64,000 bases of DNA, from assembly GCA_011526045.1 (NCBI GenBank), contig WYBE01000032.1:1-64000 (forward strand), in the 5' to 3' direction. Position 1 is the first letter of the stretch, and each line of letters begins with the position of its first letter. A model generated the notes under the pieces. The model did no database searches, had not been told where the DNA came from, and saw only the letters and a list, made by a program, of their open reading frames with translations. The DNA is from Nevskiales bacterium (GTDB lineage Bacteria; Pseudomonadota; Gammaproteobacteria; Steroidobacterales; GCA-2729495). A program made the translations under genes and the position numbers. Shown in pieces: positions 19,409-31,486 of the stretch.

Positions 19409-21434
19409 CGGATGGCTGGTCAGTCGCGCCGGCCGGCGCCATGTCGGTGCGCAGCTGGCGCAGATCGATTGCGGGAATCTCGCGCGACGGACCCTCGGGC
19501 AGAATCGGCCGTGTCTCCCCTGGCATCAATTGAACTCCGCGATCGGCCTTCGCGAGTTGCTGGTTGCGGACGAAATTGTACTTGGCGCCGGTTTCGAATG
19601 CGGCCTGGGCATCGTCGCGCAGGATAGTCGGCTTGATGAAGACCATGAGGTTCGATTTCTTCTTCGTCGTGCTGTCGACGCGGAACAACCGGCCGAGCAG
19701 CGGAATGCTGCCGAGCACCGGGATGCGCTGCTGGGTTTCGCGCAGATCGTCCTGGATGAGGCCGCCGAGGACGAGCGTACCGCCATCCTCGACGATGACG
19801 GAGGTCGAGATGGTCCGGTTGCTGGTGATGAGATCGGAGGCGCCGGCGACGTTGGCGAGCAGCGAGGAGAGTTCCTGTTCGATCTTGAGGAGCACCGCGT
19901 CGCCCTCGTTGATCTGCGGCGTCAGCTTCAGGGTCAGCCCGACCTGTTCGCGCTGAATGGTCTGGAATGGATTGACGCCGGTCACGCCGCCGCTGGCGCC
20001 CGTGTCGGTGTACTGGCCCGTGACGAAGGGAACTTCCTGGCCGACCTTGATCTCCGCCTCCTCGTTGTCCATGGTCACCAGCACCGGCGTGCCGATGATG
20101 TTGGTGTCTGCATCCGAGGCGAGCGCGTTGATCAGGGCGACGAAACTCGTGCCCGAATCCGAGAGGCGGCCGACGCCGAGGTTCAGCCCCTTGCCGACTG
20201 CGGCGGCAATGGCCGCCGGTTCGCCGCTGTCGATGGCGCCGGCCAGGCCGAGGACTCCGCCGCCGCCGCTGTTCGGCAGGTCGAAGCGGGTGACGCCCAC
20301 GGCGTTGTCGAAATCGCCATCCGCCACGGCCCAGTTCACGCCCAGCTCGGACGCTTTGTCGGCCGAGACCTCGACGATGAGGGACTCCACCATGACCTGC
20401 ATGCGGCGGATGTCGAGCCGGTCGATCACGGCCATCATGCCCTTCATCACCTTCGGCGGCGCGGTGATGATCAGCGCGTTGGTCGCCTCGTCCGCCCAGA
20501 TGATGATGTCGCCTTTCTCCGTCGGCGGCGAGGCGTTCTGGCCTGCAGCCGTGGTGGCGGCCTGCTTCTGGTACTGGCTCTGGAGCTTCGTGGCGAGATC
20601 CTTGGCGTCCGCGTACCTCAGGTAGCGGACCCGGGTGTCGCCGCCTTCCTGCAGCGGGGTGTCGAGATGGGCGACCAGCGTGCGCAGGCGCAGGCGCTCG
20701 TTGCGATCGCCACTCACCAGCACGCTGTTGGTGCGCTCGTCGGCGACCAGGGTGGTGGCGGCGGGGGCCGCGCCCTCGGTCTTGGCCCCCTGCCCGAGCG
20801 TGGTGACGACGCGCACCACTTCGGCGGCCGAGGCGTTCTCGAGGCGGATCACCTCGATGTCCGCGGTGCTTTCCTGATCGATGCGGGAGATGATGCGCGT
20901 CATGCGCTCGACGTTGGCGGCGCGGTCCGAAATGATCAGCAGATTGGACGGCGGATGCGCGGCCAGGTGGCCGTACTGCGGAATCAGCGGTCGCAGGATC
21001 GGCACGAGTTGTGCGGCGGCGACATTCTTCACCGGGATCACCTGCGTGACGATGTCGTCGGCCAGTCGCCCGCCGCCGGGCGTGGTCTCGGCCCCCGGTA
21101 CCTGCCTCGCATTCGCATCGGGCAGGATTTTCACCACGTTGCCGGATGGCACCGCGACGAAGCCGTATACGGAAAGAATCGACAGGAATGCCTCATAGAA
21201 GGCGTCCGCGGTCATGGGTGCGGACGACAGCATGGTGACCTGCGCCTTCACGCGCGGGTCGAGGACGAAGTTCCGGCCGGTCACCGCGCCGACCGCCTCG
21301 ATGACCTGGCGGATGTCGGCGTCCTTGTAGTTTGGAGTGACGTTGGCCTGCTGGGCCCTGCCGACGGGCGAGAGCAGGAGCAGCATGATGAGCGCCGCGC
21401 ATCCGGGAGTGCTGAGTCGCAACATATCGATCAC
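19377..21434 (-). CDS. gspD: Type II secretion outer-membrane secretin GspD
   Basis: The 685-residue protein has a signal peptide (LIMLLLLSPVGRA), an N0 domain (about 28-110), three N1-N3 repeats and a C-terminal secretin domain (about 400-600) with VPVLGSIPLLGRLFR and the S-domain tail. It forms the multimeric outer-membrane exit channel. The GTG start overlaps the gspC stop by four bases (GTGA); an ATG three codons later is also possible. Length is normal for GspD. Confidence 0.96.
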   Translation of the reverse strand: MIDMLRLSTPGCAALIMLLLLSPVGRAQQANVTPNYKDADIRQVIEAVGAVTGRNFVLDPRVKAQVTMLSSAPMTADAFYEAFLSILSVYGFVAVPSGNVVKILPDANARQVPGAETTPGGGRLADDIVTQVIPVKNVAAAQLVPILRPLIPQYGHLAAHPPSNLLIISDRAANVERMTRIISRIDQESTADIEVIRLENASAAEVVRVVTTLGQGAKTEGAAPAATTLVADERTNSVLVSGDRNERLRLRTLVAHLDTPLQEGGDTRVRYLRYADAKDLATKLQSQYQKQAATTAAGQNASPPTEKGDIIIWADEATNALIITAPPKVMKGMMAVIDRLDIRRMQVMVESLIVEVSADKASELGVNWAVADGDFDNAVGVTRFDLPNSGGGGVLGLAGAIDSGEPAAIAAAVGKGLNLGVGRLSDSGTSFVALINALASDADTNIIGTPVLVTMDNEEAEIKVGQEVPFVTGQYTDTGASGGVTGVNPFQTIQREQVGLTLKLTPQINEGDAVLLKIEQELSSLLANVAGASDLITSNRTISTSVIVEDGGTLVLGGLIQDDLRETQQRIPVLGSIPLLGRLFRVDSTTKKKSNLMVFIKPTILRDDAQAAFETGAKYNFVRNQQLAKADRGVQLMPGETRPILPEGPSREIPAIDLRQLRTDMAPAGATDQPSDGNPGPADPR

Positions 21435-22423
21435 TGCGTCGCGCCGCCGCCGGCGGTCGCTACCTGTGAGGTGTCGAGCGTCAGCGTCTGAGGCTGGCCC
21501 TCGCGCTCGATGGTCACCGTAACCTGTGTCGTATCCGCCAGGGAGCGGAACAATTCCATGGCCTGCGCCGGATTATTCAGGGTCATTCCGTTGATTTCTG
21601 TGACAAGGTCCCCAGGCTGCAGCCCGAGCGCGACGAACTGGTCGCGATTGCGCCCGGGGTAGATGCGATAGCCCTTCAGTTCCCCGTTGGGCATGAACGG
21701 CTGCGGGCGGATGATCTCGGTAAAGGTATTGGCGTTCTGGGCCACCACCTCCTGCATGGACGCCGGCTGGGCGCGACGGGCGGAGGGCGGTGCTGCGACA
21801 GGTCGTGCGACACCGGGTGCAGGCCCGCCGGTGCTGATCCGCGGCAGCGGCAGGATCTCGATGACACCGCCGCGGCTCAGTACGACGCGGTCCGGCTGGA
21901 TGCCCTGTACGGTGGCTCCGCCCGGCACCGTGTCCTTGAGGAAATACACCTTCTCCGTGCCGGAATTGTCGGCGATGATGGCGTGAGCGAAGCGTTCGTC
22001 GGCCGCCGCCACCACGCCGCGCAGTTGCAGGGCAAGCTGGGTTTCGGGAGCGTCTTCGATCGCGACGGCCGACGGTTCCGCCGCAGCGTCGGCGCGCCCG
22101 AACAGGTGCGCTTCGGCAATGGCTGCATAGGCGCTGGGGCTGCTGCCGGCGGTCTGGGCCGGTATGCCGCTGAGCGGCGGCGGTGTCCACGCGTCCGACG
22201 AGGGCACGGGGACGAGCAGCCAGACCAGGCGGGCAGCGTAGTAGCCGATCGCAATGACCAGCAGCAATGAAACCCAGAACGGCAGCGTGTCGCTGGCCCG
22301 GGCTGCCAGCGCCGCCGGGTTCTCTACGTTCCAGCGCTGAATGATCTGGGTGAGATTCAACGGACTTCCATGCGCGGCCCCAACGCAGGAGGCGCCAAGA
22401 ACTGCCTCCGGGCGAGTGAGCAA
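21431..22423 (-). CDS. gspC: Type II secretion protein GspC
   Basis: A bitopic inner-membrane protein with a short cytoplasmic region, one transmembrane helix (about 48-70, FWVSLLLVIAIGYYAARLVW), a homology region that contacts GspD (about 105-190) and a C-terminal PDZ domain (about 250-320, FVALGLQPGDLVTEINGMTL). The only long start is TTG at 22423; another in-frame TTG (LNLTQIIQRW) lies 22 codons on and would give a more typical cytoplasmic tail. No start has a strong ribosome binding site. It heads gspC-D-E-F. Confidence 0.88.
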   Translation of the reverse strand: MLTRPEAVLGASCVGAAHGSPLNLTQIIQRWNVENPAALAARASDTLPFWVSLLLVIAIGYYAARLVWLLVPVPSSDAWTPPPLSGIPAQTAGSSPSAYAAIAEAHLFGRADAAAEPSAVAIEDAPETQLALQLRGVVAAADERFAHAIIADNSGTEKVYFLKDTVPGGATVQGIQPDRVVLSRGGVIEILPLPRISTGGPAPGVARPVAAPPSARRAQPASMQEVVAQNANTFTEIIRPQPFMPNGELKGYRIYPGRNRDQFVALGLQPGDLVTEINGMTLNNPAQAMELFRSLADTTQVTVTIEREGQPQTLTLDTSQVATAGGGATQ

Positions 22424-22473
22424 GTTAGCATAATGAGTGGTTCCCGGTAAGGGCGGCCCAAACGTGTATTCTG

Positions 22474-22502
22474 TTGCACAGCATCGACATGGCGATGAGA
22501 AT
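22474..22502 (+). promoter_or_regulatory. Candidate promoter upstream of clpS
   Basis: TTGCAC (22474-22479) and GAGAAT (22497-22502) are 17 bp apart, a partial sigma-70 match. The clpS start is 190 bp downstream, which is long; another promoter nearer the gene is possible. The gspC promoter must lie in the same divergent interval. Confidence 0.3.
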
Positions 22503-22691
22503 TGATACCGGATTTGAACAGAGCGGGGAGGCGGGCTGCGACGCGGGGGCCGCCGGCCCGGTGCGTGGAACGGCTCACGGATTTCTCGTGCCCGGGCACG
22601 TTATACATATTCCCCGAGCGGCGTGAGCAGGCTGAGCTGTGACGATAAAATGCGGGACGTCGCGAGATTTCTGGTGAGCACCGGCGGGCGC

Positions 22692-23027
22692 ATGGCCGGC
22701 GACGGCAATGAACCCGGCGGTCACCCGGAGGAGGGGCGTGGACTTGCGGTCGAGGAAGCCAAGCCAAGACTCAAGAAGCCGCCCCTGTTCCGGGTCATAC
22801 TGATCAACGACGACTACACCCCGATGGAATTCGTGGTGGAGGTTCTGGAGCTCATATTTGCCATGGACCGGCCCAAGGCGACTCGCATCATGCTCGAGGT
22901 GCACACCAAGGGAAAAGGCGTGTGCGGCGTGTTTACCTACGAGATCGCCGAGACCAAGGTAGCGCAGGTGACGTCATACTCGCAGCAGCACCAGCACCCG
23001 TTGCTCTGCACTCTGGAGGAGGCGTGA
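22692..23027 (+). CDS. clpS: ClpA adaptor ClpS
   Basis: The 111-residue adaptor binds N-degron substrates and delivers them to ClpAP. The core [17 protein letters not shown] (about residues 36-52) with the DDYTPM binding pocket and [14 protein letters not shown], ending [10 protein letters not shown], is diagnostic. The open frame extends 23 codons upstream to a GTG, but the start chosen at ATG 22692 leaves about 28 residues before KPPLFRVIL, near the family norm. The clpA start follows within 10 bp, as in most proteobacteria. Confidence 0.95.
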   Translation: MAGDGNEPGGHPEEGRGLAVEEAKPRLKKPPLFRVILINDDYTPMEFVVEVLELIFAMDRPKATRIMLEVHTKGKGVCGVFTYEIAETKVAQVTSYSQQHQHPLLCTLEEA

Positions 23028-23034
23028 GGCAGGG

Positions 23035-25314
23035 ATGTTAAGCAGCGAACTCGAATATTGTCTCAACGAGGCCTTCCAGCAGGCCCGCAACAACCGCCAT
23101 GAGTACATGACGGTCGAGCACCTGCTGCTGGCGATCCTCGATATCCCGGCGGTGGCCGAGATCCTCAAGTCCTGCGGTGCGGATCTCGACCGCCTGCGCA
23201 AGGAACTCGAGGAGTTCACCGACCAGTCCACGCCGCGTCTGAAGGGCGAGAGCGACCAGGACGTGCAGCCCACGCTCGGCTTCCAGCGCGTATTGCAGCG
23301 CGCCGTATTCCACGTCCAGTCGAGCGGCAAGAAGGAAGTGAAGGGCGAGAACGTGCTCGTCGCCATCTTCGGCGAGAAGCAGTCGCATGCCGTCTACCTC
23401 CTCGGGCTTCACGACGTCACCCGGCTCGACGTCGTCAATTTCATTTCGCATGGTCTCGCCAAGTTCGGCGAGCGCCGCGCGGCCGGCGGCCGGGGAGCGG
23501 AGGGTGAGGATGCCGAGGGCGACAGCTCCGGCAGCGCGCTCGAGAACTACGCCTCCAACCTGAACCGGCGCGCAGCCGAAGGCCGTATCGATCCGCTGAT
23601 CGGCCGCCAGGCAGAGATCGAGCGGACCATCCAGGTCCTGTGCCGCCGCCGCAAGAACAATCCGCTGTACGTGGGCGAGGCGGGGGTCGGCAAGACCGCC
23701 CTGGCGGAAGGGCTGGCGAAGATGATCGTGGATGGCGAAGTGCCGCCCGTCCTGAAGGACTGCACCATTTATGCGCTCGACATGGGCTCGTTGCTCGCCG
23801 GCACCAAGTATCGCGGGGATTTCGAAAAGCGCTTCAAGGGCGTCATCAACGAACTGAAGAAGAACCCGGGAGCGATCCTGTTCATCGACGAGATCCACAC
23901 GGTGATTGGCGCCGGGGCCGCGTCGGGCGGTGTGCTCGATGCCTCCAACCTGATCAAGCCCGTGCTCGCCAGCGGTGAACTACGCTGTATCGGTTCGACG
24001 ACCTACCGGGAATACCGGCACATCTTCGAGAAGGACCACGCGCTCGCGCGCCGCTTCCAGAAGATCGACGTGCTCGAGCCGTCGGTGCCGGAGTCCGTGG
24101 AGATCCTCAAGGGCCTGCGTTCGCGCTTCGAGGAGCATCACGGCGTGCGCTACACGGACCAGGCGCTCGAAGCGGCGGCGGAACTGTCGGCGCGCCACAT
24201 CAACGAGCGGCACCTGCCGGACAAGGCGATCGACGTGATCGACGAGGCGGGTGCGAGCATGCGGCTGGAGCCGCCGGAAACGCGCACGGACCTCGTGGAC
24301 GTGGCGCAGATCGAGAAGGTCGTGGCGCGCATGGCGAGGATTCCGCCGAAGAGCGTGTCCGCTTCCGATCGCGATCAGTTGCGCAACCTGGAACGCGACC
24401 TGAGGCTCGTCATTTTCGGGCAGGACCAGGCGATCGAGGCGCTCGCCTCGGCGATCAAGATGGCGCGATCCGGGCTGCGCGAACCGGAAAAGCCGGTCGG
24501 TGCGTTCCTGTTCGCGGGGCCGACCGGGGTCGGCAAGACCGAGGTGACCCGGCAGCTTGCCCATTGCCTCGGCATCGAGCTGGTGCGCTTCGATATGTCC
24601 GAGTACATGGAGCGGCACACCGTGTCGCGCCTCATCGGTGCGCCGCCCGGCTATGTCGGCTTCGACCAGGGCGGGCTGCTCACCGAGGCAGTGAGCAAGA
24701 ACCCGCACTCGGTGCTGCTGCTCGACGAGATCGAGAAGGCGCATCCGGAGGTATTCAACCTGCTGCTGCAGGTCATGGATCACGGCACGCTCACGGACAA
24801 CAACGGGCGCAAGGCGGATTTCCGCAACGTCATCATCGTGATGACGACCAATGCCGGCGCGCAGGAGATGAGCCGCACCTCGATCGGCTTCACGCGGCAG
24901 GATCACAGCACCGACGGCATGGCGATCCTGACGAAGATGTTCGCGCCCGAGTTCCGCAACCGCCTCGATGCCATCATCCAGTTCCGTCCGCTGGGCAGGG
25001 ATGCGGTGCTGCGGGTGGTGGACAAGATGGTCATGGAACTCGAGGCGGCGCTCGAGCGCAACGACGTGACCGTGGAACTCGAGCCGGAAGCGCGCGATTG
25101 GCTCGCGGAGCGCGGCTACGATCCGGCGATGGGCGCGCGGCCGATGGCCCGCGTGATCCAGGAGCACATCAAGCGGCCGCTGGCCGAGCAGCTGCTGTTC
25201 GGCGAATTGGCGAACGGCGGGCACGTCACGATCGGTATCGGGGCCGACGGGGCCCTGGCGCTCAAGGCGATACCGAACACGAAGAAGCTCGAACACCTGG
25301 CCGAGTCCCGCTGA
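23035..25314 (+). CDS. clpA: ATP-dependent Clp protease ATPase subunit ClpA
   Basis: The 759-residue AAA+ unfoldase has an N-domain (1-145) that docks ClpS, and two ATPase modules with Walker [15 protein letters not shown] and [14 protein letters not shown], plus [13 protein letters not shown], a D2 pore-loop motif. It lacks the coiled-coil middle domain of ClpB, which defines ClpA. ClpA unfolds substrates and feeds ClpP, whose gene is not in this window. It is directly downstream of clpS. Confidence 0.97.
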   Translation: MLSSELEYCLNEAFQQARNNRHEYMTVEHLLLAILDIPAVAEILKSCGADLDRLRKELEEFTDQSTPRLKGESDQDVQPTLGFQRVLQRAVFHVQSSGKKEVKGENVLVAIFGEKQSHAVYLLGLHDVTRLDVVNFISHGLAKFGERRAAGGRGAEGEDAEGDSSGSALENYASNLNRRAAEGRIDPLIGRQAEIERTIQVLCRRRKNNPLYVGEAGVGKTALAEGLAKMIVDGEVPPVLKDCTIYALDMGSLLAGTKYRGDFEKRFKGVINELKKNPGAILFIDEIHTVIGAGAASGGVLDASNLIKPVLASGELRCIGSTTYREYRHIFEKDHALARRFQKIDVLEPSVPESVEILKGLRSRFEEHHGVRYTDQALEAAAELSARHINERHLPDKAIDVIDEAGASMRLEPPETRTDLVDVAQIEKVVARMARIPPKSVSASDRDQLRNLERDLRLVIFGQDQAIEALASAIKMARSGLREPEKPVGAFLFAGPTGVGKTEVTRQLAHCLGIELVRFDMSEYMERHTVSRLIGAPPGYVGFDQGGLLTEAVSKNPHSVLLLDEIEKAHPEVFNLLLQVMDHGTLTDNNGRKADFRNVIIVMTTNAGAQEMSRTSIGFTRQDHSTDGMAILTKMFAPEFRNRLDAIIQFRPLGRDAVLRVVDKMVMELEAALERNDVTVELEPEARDWLAERGYDPAMGARPMARVIQEHIKRPLAEQLLFGELANGGHVTIGIGADGALALKAIPNTKKLEHLAESR

Positions 25315-25368
25315 CGCGGCCCGGCGGGCGGAGGGCGGATCGTTCTGGCCGGCCGGCGCCCCGGCCGA

Positions 25369-25587
25369 TCAACGTTCGCGGTAGGTGATGCGGCCCTTGG
25401 TGAGGTCGTAGGGCGTCAGTTCGACCGTGACCCGGTCACCCGTGAGGATGCGGATGTAGTTCTTGCGCATCTTGCCGGAAATGTGCGCCGTGACGACGTG
25501 GCCGTTGTCGAGCTTCACGCGAAAGGTCGTGTTCGGGAGCGTCTCCGTCACGACTCCGTCCAGCTGCAGGGCTTCCTCTTTGGCCAT
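25369..25587 (-). CDS. infA: Translation initiation factor IF-1
   Basis: A 72-residue S1/OB-fold protein starting [20 protein letters not shown]; the frame extends 44 codons further upstream but only this ATG gives canonical IF-1. It binds the 30S A site during initiation. It is convergent with clpA, with 54 bp between their stops; the neighbouring order clpS-clpA-infA is widespread in gammaproteobacteria. Confidence 0.98.
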   Translation of the reverse strand: MAKEEALQLDGVVTETLPNTTFRVKLDNGHVVTAHISGKMRKNYIRILTGDRVTVELTPYDLTKGRITYRER

Positions 25588-25715
25588 ATTCCCGTTCGGT
25601 CCTCGATGCGCGGCGGGATTGTGCAAGAACTTGCCCCCCTGCGCAACCAACGCAGCGCCGTTGCCTGTCGTGCGTGAGCCAAGGGACGGCAGCCCGGGCG
25701 GACTGCCGGATGCAG

Positions 25716-26858
25716 TCACGGCGCCTCCCGGCGATATGGTGTGTGCTCGTGCACCACGCCCATGTAGTCGTCGATGTGGCGCCGCTCGCCGGCGAGATGG
25801 CGGTCGATGGCGGCCGCGAAGCGGGGATCCGCCAGCCAGTGCGCGGACCAGACTTCGGCGGGAATGAAGCCACGCGCGATCTTGTGCTCGCCCTGGGTGC
25901 CGGGTTCGAACAGGCGCAGCCCGTTGGCGATGCAGTACTCGATGCCCTGGTAGTAACAGGTCTCGAAGTGCAGGCTGTGGTAATTGCCGGCGCTGCCCCA
26001 GTAGCGCCCGTACAGCGTGTCGTCGCTGCGAAAGCAGATCGCGGCTGCAACCGCCTCGGTGTGCGCCATGGCGACGATCACCACGAGCTGTGCAGGCAGC
26101 GTGCGGCAGATCGCGCGGAAGAACGCCTCACCGAGGTACGGATCGTGGCCGCGTCGCCAGAAGGTGCTCGCATACAGTGGCAGTACGCTCGCCCACAGGT
26201 CGTCGTTCATCTCCGCGCCGCTGAGAGTGCGAAAACTGATGCCCGCTTCTGTAACGCGGCGGCGTTCCCGGCGGGTCTTCTTGCGCTTCTCGGCGGTGAA
26301 TCCGGCGAGGAACTCCTCGAAACTCGCATAGCCCCGGTTGTGCCAGTGGAACTGGCAGTCCTTGCGCAGCAGCAGGCCGCGCTCGCGTAGTTCCAGTGCC
26401 TGTGCCTCATCGGGAAACAGCACGTGCAGGGATGACGCCTGCGTTGCGCGCGCATACTCGAGTGCTCCGTCGAGCAACGCCGGGAGGATGCGGTCCCGCT
26501 GCGCGCCTGGTCTCACCAGCAGGCGCGGTCCCGTGGCAGGGGTGAACGGCACGGCGGCGACCAGCTTGGGGTAGTAGCGCAGCCCGGAGCGTCGGTAGGC
26601 GTCGGCCCAGGCCCAGTCGAACACGAACTCGCCCCAGGAATCGGACTTGCGATACAGCGGCAGCGCACCGCTCAGCGTGCCGTCGGTTTCATGCGCGAGC
26701 AGGTATCGCGGCAGCCAGGCAGTGCCGGGACCGATCGCGGCGCTCGACTCCAGTGCCGTCAGGAACTCGTGGCGCAGAAAGGGCTGCGAGGTGTCGAGCA
26801 GGCGATTCCAGTCGGCTGCCGCAACCGCATCGATGCTCTCGACGATCGTGATCTTCAC
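25716..26858 (-). CDS. GNAT-superfamily acyltransferase (COG3146/DUF482)
   Basis: A 380-residue cytosolic protein of the COG3146 (DUF482) group. Diagnostic parts are [19 protein letters not shown] (about 175-193), the basic RRERRRV stretch, [20 protein letters not shown] and [16 protein letters not shown] near the C-terminus. The fold is related to FemAB/GNAT peptidyl or aminoacyl transferases; the substrate is unknown. It lies between infA and trxB, the slot that in Pseudomonas holds aat and ate/bpt, the N-end-rule aminoacyl transferases. Whether this protein has taken that role is not shown by sequence. Confidence 0.85.
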   Translation of the reverse strand: MKITIVESIDAVAAADWNRLLDTSQPFLRHEFLTALESSAAIGPGTAWLPRYLLAHETDGTLSGALPLYRKSDSWGEFVFDWAWADAYRRSGLRYYPKLVAAVPFTPATGPRLLVRPGAQRDRILPALLDGALEYARATQASSLHVLFPDEAQALELRERGLLLRKDCQFHWHNRGYASFEEFLAGFTAEKRKKTRRERRRVTEAGISFRTLSGAEMNDDLWASVLPLYASTFWRRGHDPYLGEAFFRAICRTLPAQLVVIVAMAHTEAVAAAICFRSDDTLYGRYWGSAGNYHSLHFETCYYQGIEYCIANGLRLFEPGTQGEHKIARGFIPAEVWSAHWLADPRFAAAIDRHLAGERRHIDDYMGVVHEHTPYRREAP

Positions 26859-26928
26859 GTGGCTGCTGCCCGCTTCGATGGCGCCTGCCGGTTGCGGGAA
26901 GCCTCGGTCGTCGGACCGGGCCTGTCAA

Positions 26929-28044
<1,116 letters not shown>

Positions 28045-28110
28045 TTATCATCCGCCGCAACTACTCGTGCGCAGAAGTAGTTGAACTTTGTTGTTGTAGC
28101 GTTATCTCAG

Positions 28111-30420
28111 GTGAGCAGAACAGTCCGGCTGGACGGTAACGGCGTGCCCGCGGCTTCCGCAGTCAATGCATTGCGGGAGTCGGCCTTGTGGGTGCTCGGC
28201 GCATTCGCCCTGATCATGCTGGTGGCGTTACTCACCTATGACCCGCGCGACCCGGGCTTCAGCCACACGGGCGACGGCGGCCTGGTGCGCAACCAGATCG
28301 GCGCGGGCGGTGCCTGGTTCGCGGACATCAGCTACAGCCTGTTCGGCGTGCCAGCCTTCCTGCTGCCCGCGATGGCGGCCGTGTTCGGCTGGCTGCTGTT
28401 CTCCGCGCGGCGTTCCACCGGGCCGATGGATCGCGGCCTGCTCGGGATGCGCGCCGGCGGTTTCGTGCTGACGCTGGCGAGCAGTTGCGGGCTGGCGACG
28501 CTGCATTTTGCTTCGGGGATCCTGCCGCAGTCGGCGGGTGGTGCGTTTGGAGAACTGGTGGGTGCGGGCCTCGCCAGCCTGCTCGGCACCCTGGGCGCGA
28601 CGCTGCTCCTGTTGTCGCTGTGGCTCGCCGCAGTCGCGGTGTTCACCGGGCTGTCGTGGCTGGTCGTCATGGACCGGATCGGCGCGGGCGTGTTCGGCGT
28701 CGTTGACCGGGCACGCGGACTCCTGCGGGACCTGCGCGAGCGTGCCGTCGCGAAGAACGCGCAGGAACAGCGCCAGGAAGTCGTGCGTGCCGAACGCAAG
28801 AAGGCCGCAAAGAAGGCGCCGCCGCGCATCGAGCCGGTGGTGGCCGCGGCCGAGCCCGGCACCCGCGTGGAAAAGGAACGCCAGGTCCGGATGTTCGACA
28901 AGCCCGTGCCGGGCGAGCTGCCGCCGCTGTCGCTGCTCGACGAGGCGCCGCCCCACGGCCCCGGCTATTCGACCGAGGCGCTCGAGGCCATGTCGCGCCT
29001 CGTGGAGCTCAAGCTGCGCGATTTCGGGGTCGAGGTCGAGGTGGTCTCGGTGCACCCGGGTCCCGTGGTGACCCGTTTCGAACTGAACCCGGCTCCCGGC
29101 GTGAAGGTGAGCCAGATTAGCAATCTCGCCAAGGATCTCGCGCGCTCGCTCTCCGCGATCAGCGTGCGGGTCGTGGAGGTGATCCCCGGCAAGTCCACGG
29201 TCGGACTGGAGATCCCGAACGAGAGCCGCGAGCTGGTGACGCTCGGCGACATCCTGCGCTCGAAAGCCTACGAGGACATGCCTTCGCCGCTGACGCTGGC
29301 GCTTGGCAAGGACATCAGCGGCAAGGCGGTCGTGGCCGACCTGCAGCGCATGCCGCACCTGCTGATCGCGGGCACCACCGGCTCGGGCAAATCCGTCGGG
29401 CTGAACGCCATGGTGCTCAGCCTCGTCTACAAGGCGAAGCCCGACGAAGTGCGCCTGATCATGGTCGACCCGAAGATGCTGGAGCTGTCCGTGTACCAGG
29501 ACATCCCGCATCTGCTCTGCCCGGTGGTGACCGACATGAAGGACGCGGCCAACGCGCTGCGCTGGTGTGTGGTCGAGATGGACCGGCGCTACCGCATCAT
29601 GGCGGCGCTCGGCGTGCGCAACATCAGCGGCTTCAACCGCAAGGTCCGTGCCGCCATCGACAAGGGCGAGCCGATCCCCAATCCGCTGGCGACGGTGAGC
29701 GCCGACGGCGAAGCGGCCGCGCCCGCGTCGCCGCTCGAGACGCTGCCGTTCATCGTCGTGGTCATCGACGAGCTGGCCGACCTGATGATGATCGTCGGCA
29801 AGAAGGTCGAGGAGCTCATCGCGCGCCTCGCGCAGAAGGCGCGCGCCGCCGGCATTCACATGATCGTTGCCACCCAGCGGCCGTCCGTCGACGTGATCAC
29901 CGGGCTGATCAAGGCCAATATTCCCTGCCGCATCGCCTTCCAGGTGTCGGCCAAGGTGGACTCGCGCACGATCCTCGACCAGGGGGGCGCCGAGAGCCTG
30001 CTCGGCCACGGCGACATGTTGTTCATGGCGCCGGGCACCGCGGCGCCGCTGCGTGTCCACGGTGCCTTCGTGTCCGACCAGGAAGTGCACCGCGTCGCCG
30101 CCCAGCTCAAGGGCGCCGGCCAGCCGAGCTATGTCGATGAGGTGCTCGAGGGCCCGGCGGTCGCCATCCCGGGCATTTCCGGCGAGACCGGCAGCGGCGG
30201 CGAGGATGCAGAAGGCGAGGCCGACCCGCTCTACGATCAGGCAGTTCGCATCGTCACCGAGACGCGCCGTGCCTCCGTCTCGGGCATTCAGCGACGGCTG
30301 AAGATCGGCTACAACCGTGCCGCGCGCCTGGTGGAGACCATGGAGCAGGCGGGCCTCGTCGGGCCGCTGCAGTCCAATGGTTTTCGCGAGGTCCTGGCAC
30401 CGCCGCCGCCCGAAGAATAA
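28111..30420 (+). CDS. ftsK: DNA translocase FtsK
   Basis: A 769-residue protein with four predicted membrane helices in the first 190 residues, a short linker, the alpha/beta motor with Walker [15 protein letters not shown] and Walker [13 protein letters not shown], and a C-terminal gamma domain ([19 protein letters not shown] onwards) that reads KOPS sites. FtsK pumps DNA at the division septum and activates XerCD at dif. The open frame starts at TTG 28081; the GTG at 28111 ([11 protein letters not shown]) is preferred since the earlier ten residues look non-conserved. Neither has a strong ribosome binding site. Confidence 0.95.
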   Translation: MSRTVRLDGNGVPAASAVNALRESALWVLGAFALIMLVALLTYDPRDPGFSHTGDGGLVRNQIGAGGAWFADISYSLFGVPAFLLPAMAAVFGWLLFSARRSTGPMDRGLLGMRAGGFVLTLASSCGLATLHFASGILPQSAGGAFGELVGAGLASLLGTLGATLLLLSLWLAAVAVFTGLSWLVVMDRIGAGVFGVVDRARGLLRDLRERAVAKNAQEQRQEVVRAERKKAAKKAPPRIEPVVAAAEPGTRVEKERQVRMFDKPVPGELPPLSLLDEAPPHGPGYSTEALEAMSRLVELKLRDFGVEVEVVSVHPGPVVTRFELNPAPGVKVSQISNLAKDLARSLSAISVRVVEVIPGKSTVGLEIPNESRELVTLGDILRSKAYEDMPSPLTLALGKDISGKAVVADLQRMPHLLIAGTTGSGKSVGLNAMVLSLVYKAKPDEVRLIMVDPKMLELSVYQDIPHLLCPVVTDMKDAANALRWCVVEMDRRYRIMAALGVRNISGFNRKVRAAIDKGEPIPNPLATVSADGEAAAPASPLETLPFIVVVIDELADLMMIVGKKVEELIARLAQKARAAGIHMIVATQRPSVDVITGLIKANIPCRIAFQVSAKVDSRTILDQGGAESLLGHGDMLFMAPGTAAPLRVHGAFVSDQEVHRVAAQLKGAGQPSYVDEVLEGPAVAIPGISGETGSGGEDAEGEADPLYDQAVRIVTETRRASVSGIQRRLKIGYNRAARLVETMEQAGLVGPLQSNGFREVLAPPPPEE

Positions 30421-30423
30421 CCC

Positions 30424-31065
30424 GTGACGGGACGCTGCCTCCCGCTGGTCGGTGTGCTGTTCGCCGTGCTGCTGCTGCCGGTGGACTCGCGTGCCGCGGG
30501 CCCCGGTTTCGAACGGCTGCAGCAGTTCATCGAGACCGTGCACTCGATGCGCGCGGACTTTCGCCAGGTCGTCGTGGCCGCCGAAGGTGGCGCGGGCGAG
30601 GAAGCGGACGGTCGCCTGCTGTTGCAGCGGCCCGGCCGTTTCCGCTGGGACTACGAGCGCCCCTACGAACGGGTGGTGCTGGCCGACGGCGAGCAGCTCT
30701 GGTTGTACGAGGCGGATCTGCAGCAGGTGACCGTGCGACCGCTGGCGTCCGGGCTTGGCGAGACGCCGGCCGCTCTGCTCACGGGCGGTCGCGACGTGCT
30801 CCGGCGTTTCGAGGAGACGGGCGCCTGGTCCGGTGAGGGCCTCGACTGGGTACGGCTGAAGCCGCGTTCGGAGGAATCCGACTTCGACTCCGTGGCGATT
30901 GCGTTTGCCGGCAAGCGCCCCGCGCAGCTCGAGATCGTCGACCGGCTCGGGCAGCTCACGCGCATCTTTCTCACCGACGTCCGCCTGAACCCCGCCCTGG
31001 ACGACGCCAGCTTCCGCTTCGAGGTGCCGGATGGAGCCGACGTGATCCGCGAGGGCAGTCTCTGA
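30424..31065 (+). CDS. lolA: Outer-membrane lipoprotein carrier LolA
   Basis: A 213-residue periplasmic chaperone with a signal peptide ([18 protein letters not shown]) and the LolA fold, seen in [26 protein letters not shown] and [11 protein letters not shown]. LolA takes lipoproteins from LolCDE and passes them to LolB. It starts at GTG 3 bp after the ftsK stop, so the two are probably co-translated. The same order occurs in Pseudomonas. Nearby substrates include the Braun-type and other lipoproteins in this window. Confidence 0.95.
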   Translation: MTGRCLPLVGVLFAVLLLPVDSRAAGPGFERLQQFIETVHSMRADFRQVVVAAEGGAGEEADGRLLLQRPGRFRWDYERPYERVVLADGEQLWLYEADLQQVTVRPLASGLGETPAALLTGGRDVLRRFEETGAWSGEGLDWVRLKPRSEESDFDSVAIAFAGKRPAQLEIVDRLGQLTRIFLTDVRLNPALDDASFRFEVPDGADVIREGSL

Positions 31066-31078
31066 GCCGCAGTCCGGG

Positions 31079-31486
31079 ATGAAACGCGTGTTGCCTCTTC
31101 GTTATCGCTGGTGGTGGTTCGGTGCGGGTCTCGGCGCGCTGGCGTTGATCATGGTGCTCGCCTTGCTGCCGCTGGCGGCCCCGGTGGCGGTGCAGGGGAT
31201 CGACAAGTTCATGCACTTCCTCGCGTTCACGTTCCTGACCATCTGGTTCCTGGGAGTCTTCGAAGCGCGTTACGCCTGGCTCGTGGCGGCCGGACTGCTC
31301 GCCTACGGCGGCCTGATCGAGTTGCTGCAGAGCCTGACGTCGTTTCGCTTCGCCGAAGCCAACGATGTGGTATCGAACCTTGCCGGTATTGGCGCGGGCT
31401 GGCTGCTCTCGATGGCCGGACTGCGCCACTGGTGCCGGCGCATCGAGACCATGATCGGCGTGGTGCCGCAGGATGGCCGCAGATAG
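31079..31486 (+). CDS. VanZ-family membrane protein
   Basis: A 135-residue protein with four hydrophobic helices (about 12-34, 42-60, 64-80, 97-112). [16 protein letters not shown] and [20 protein letters not shown] are VanZ-like signatures. The family is named after a glycopeptide-resistance accessory protein, but its biochemical role is unknown. It overlaps the 5' end of rarA by 14 bp, which suggests translational coupling. Insertion between lolA and rarA is an addition to the usual order. Confidence 0.8.
   Translation: MKRVLPLRYRWWWFGAGLGALALIMVLALLPLAAPVAVQGIDKFMHFLAFTFLTIWFLGVFEARYAWLVAAGLLAYGGLIELLQSLTSFRFAEANDVVSNLAGIGAGWLLSMAGLRHWCRRIETMIGVVPQDGRR

Noticed and set aside
28228..30543. 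A 771-codon minus-strand open frame opposite ftsK
   Set aside because: It is a shadow of ftsK with His/Asp/Arg-rich low-complexity translation.
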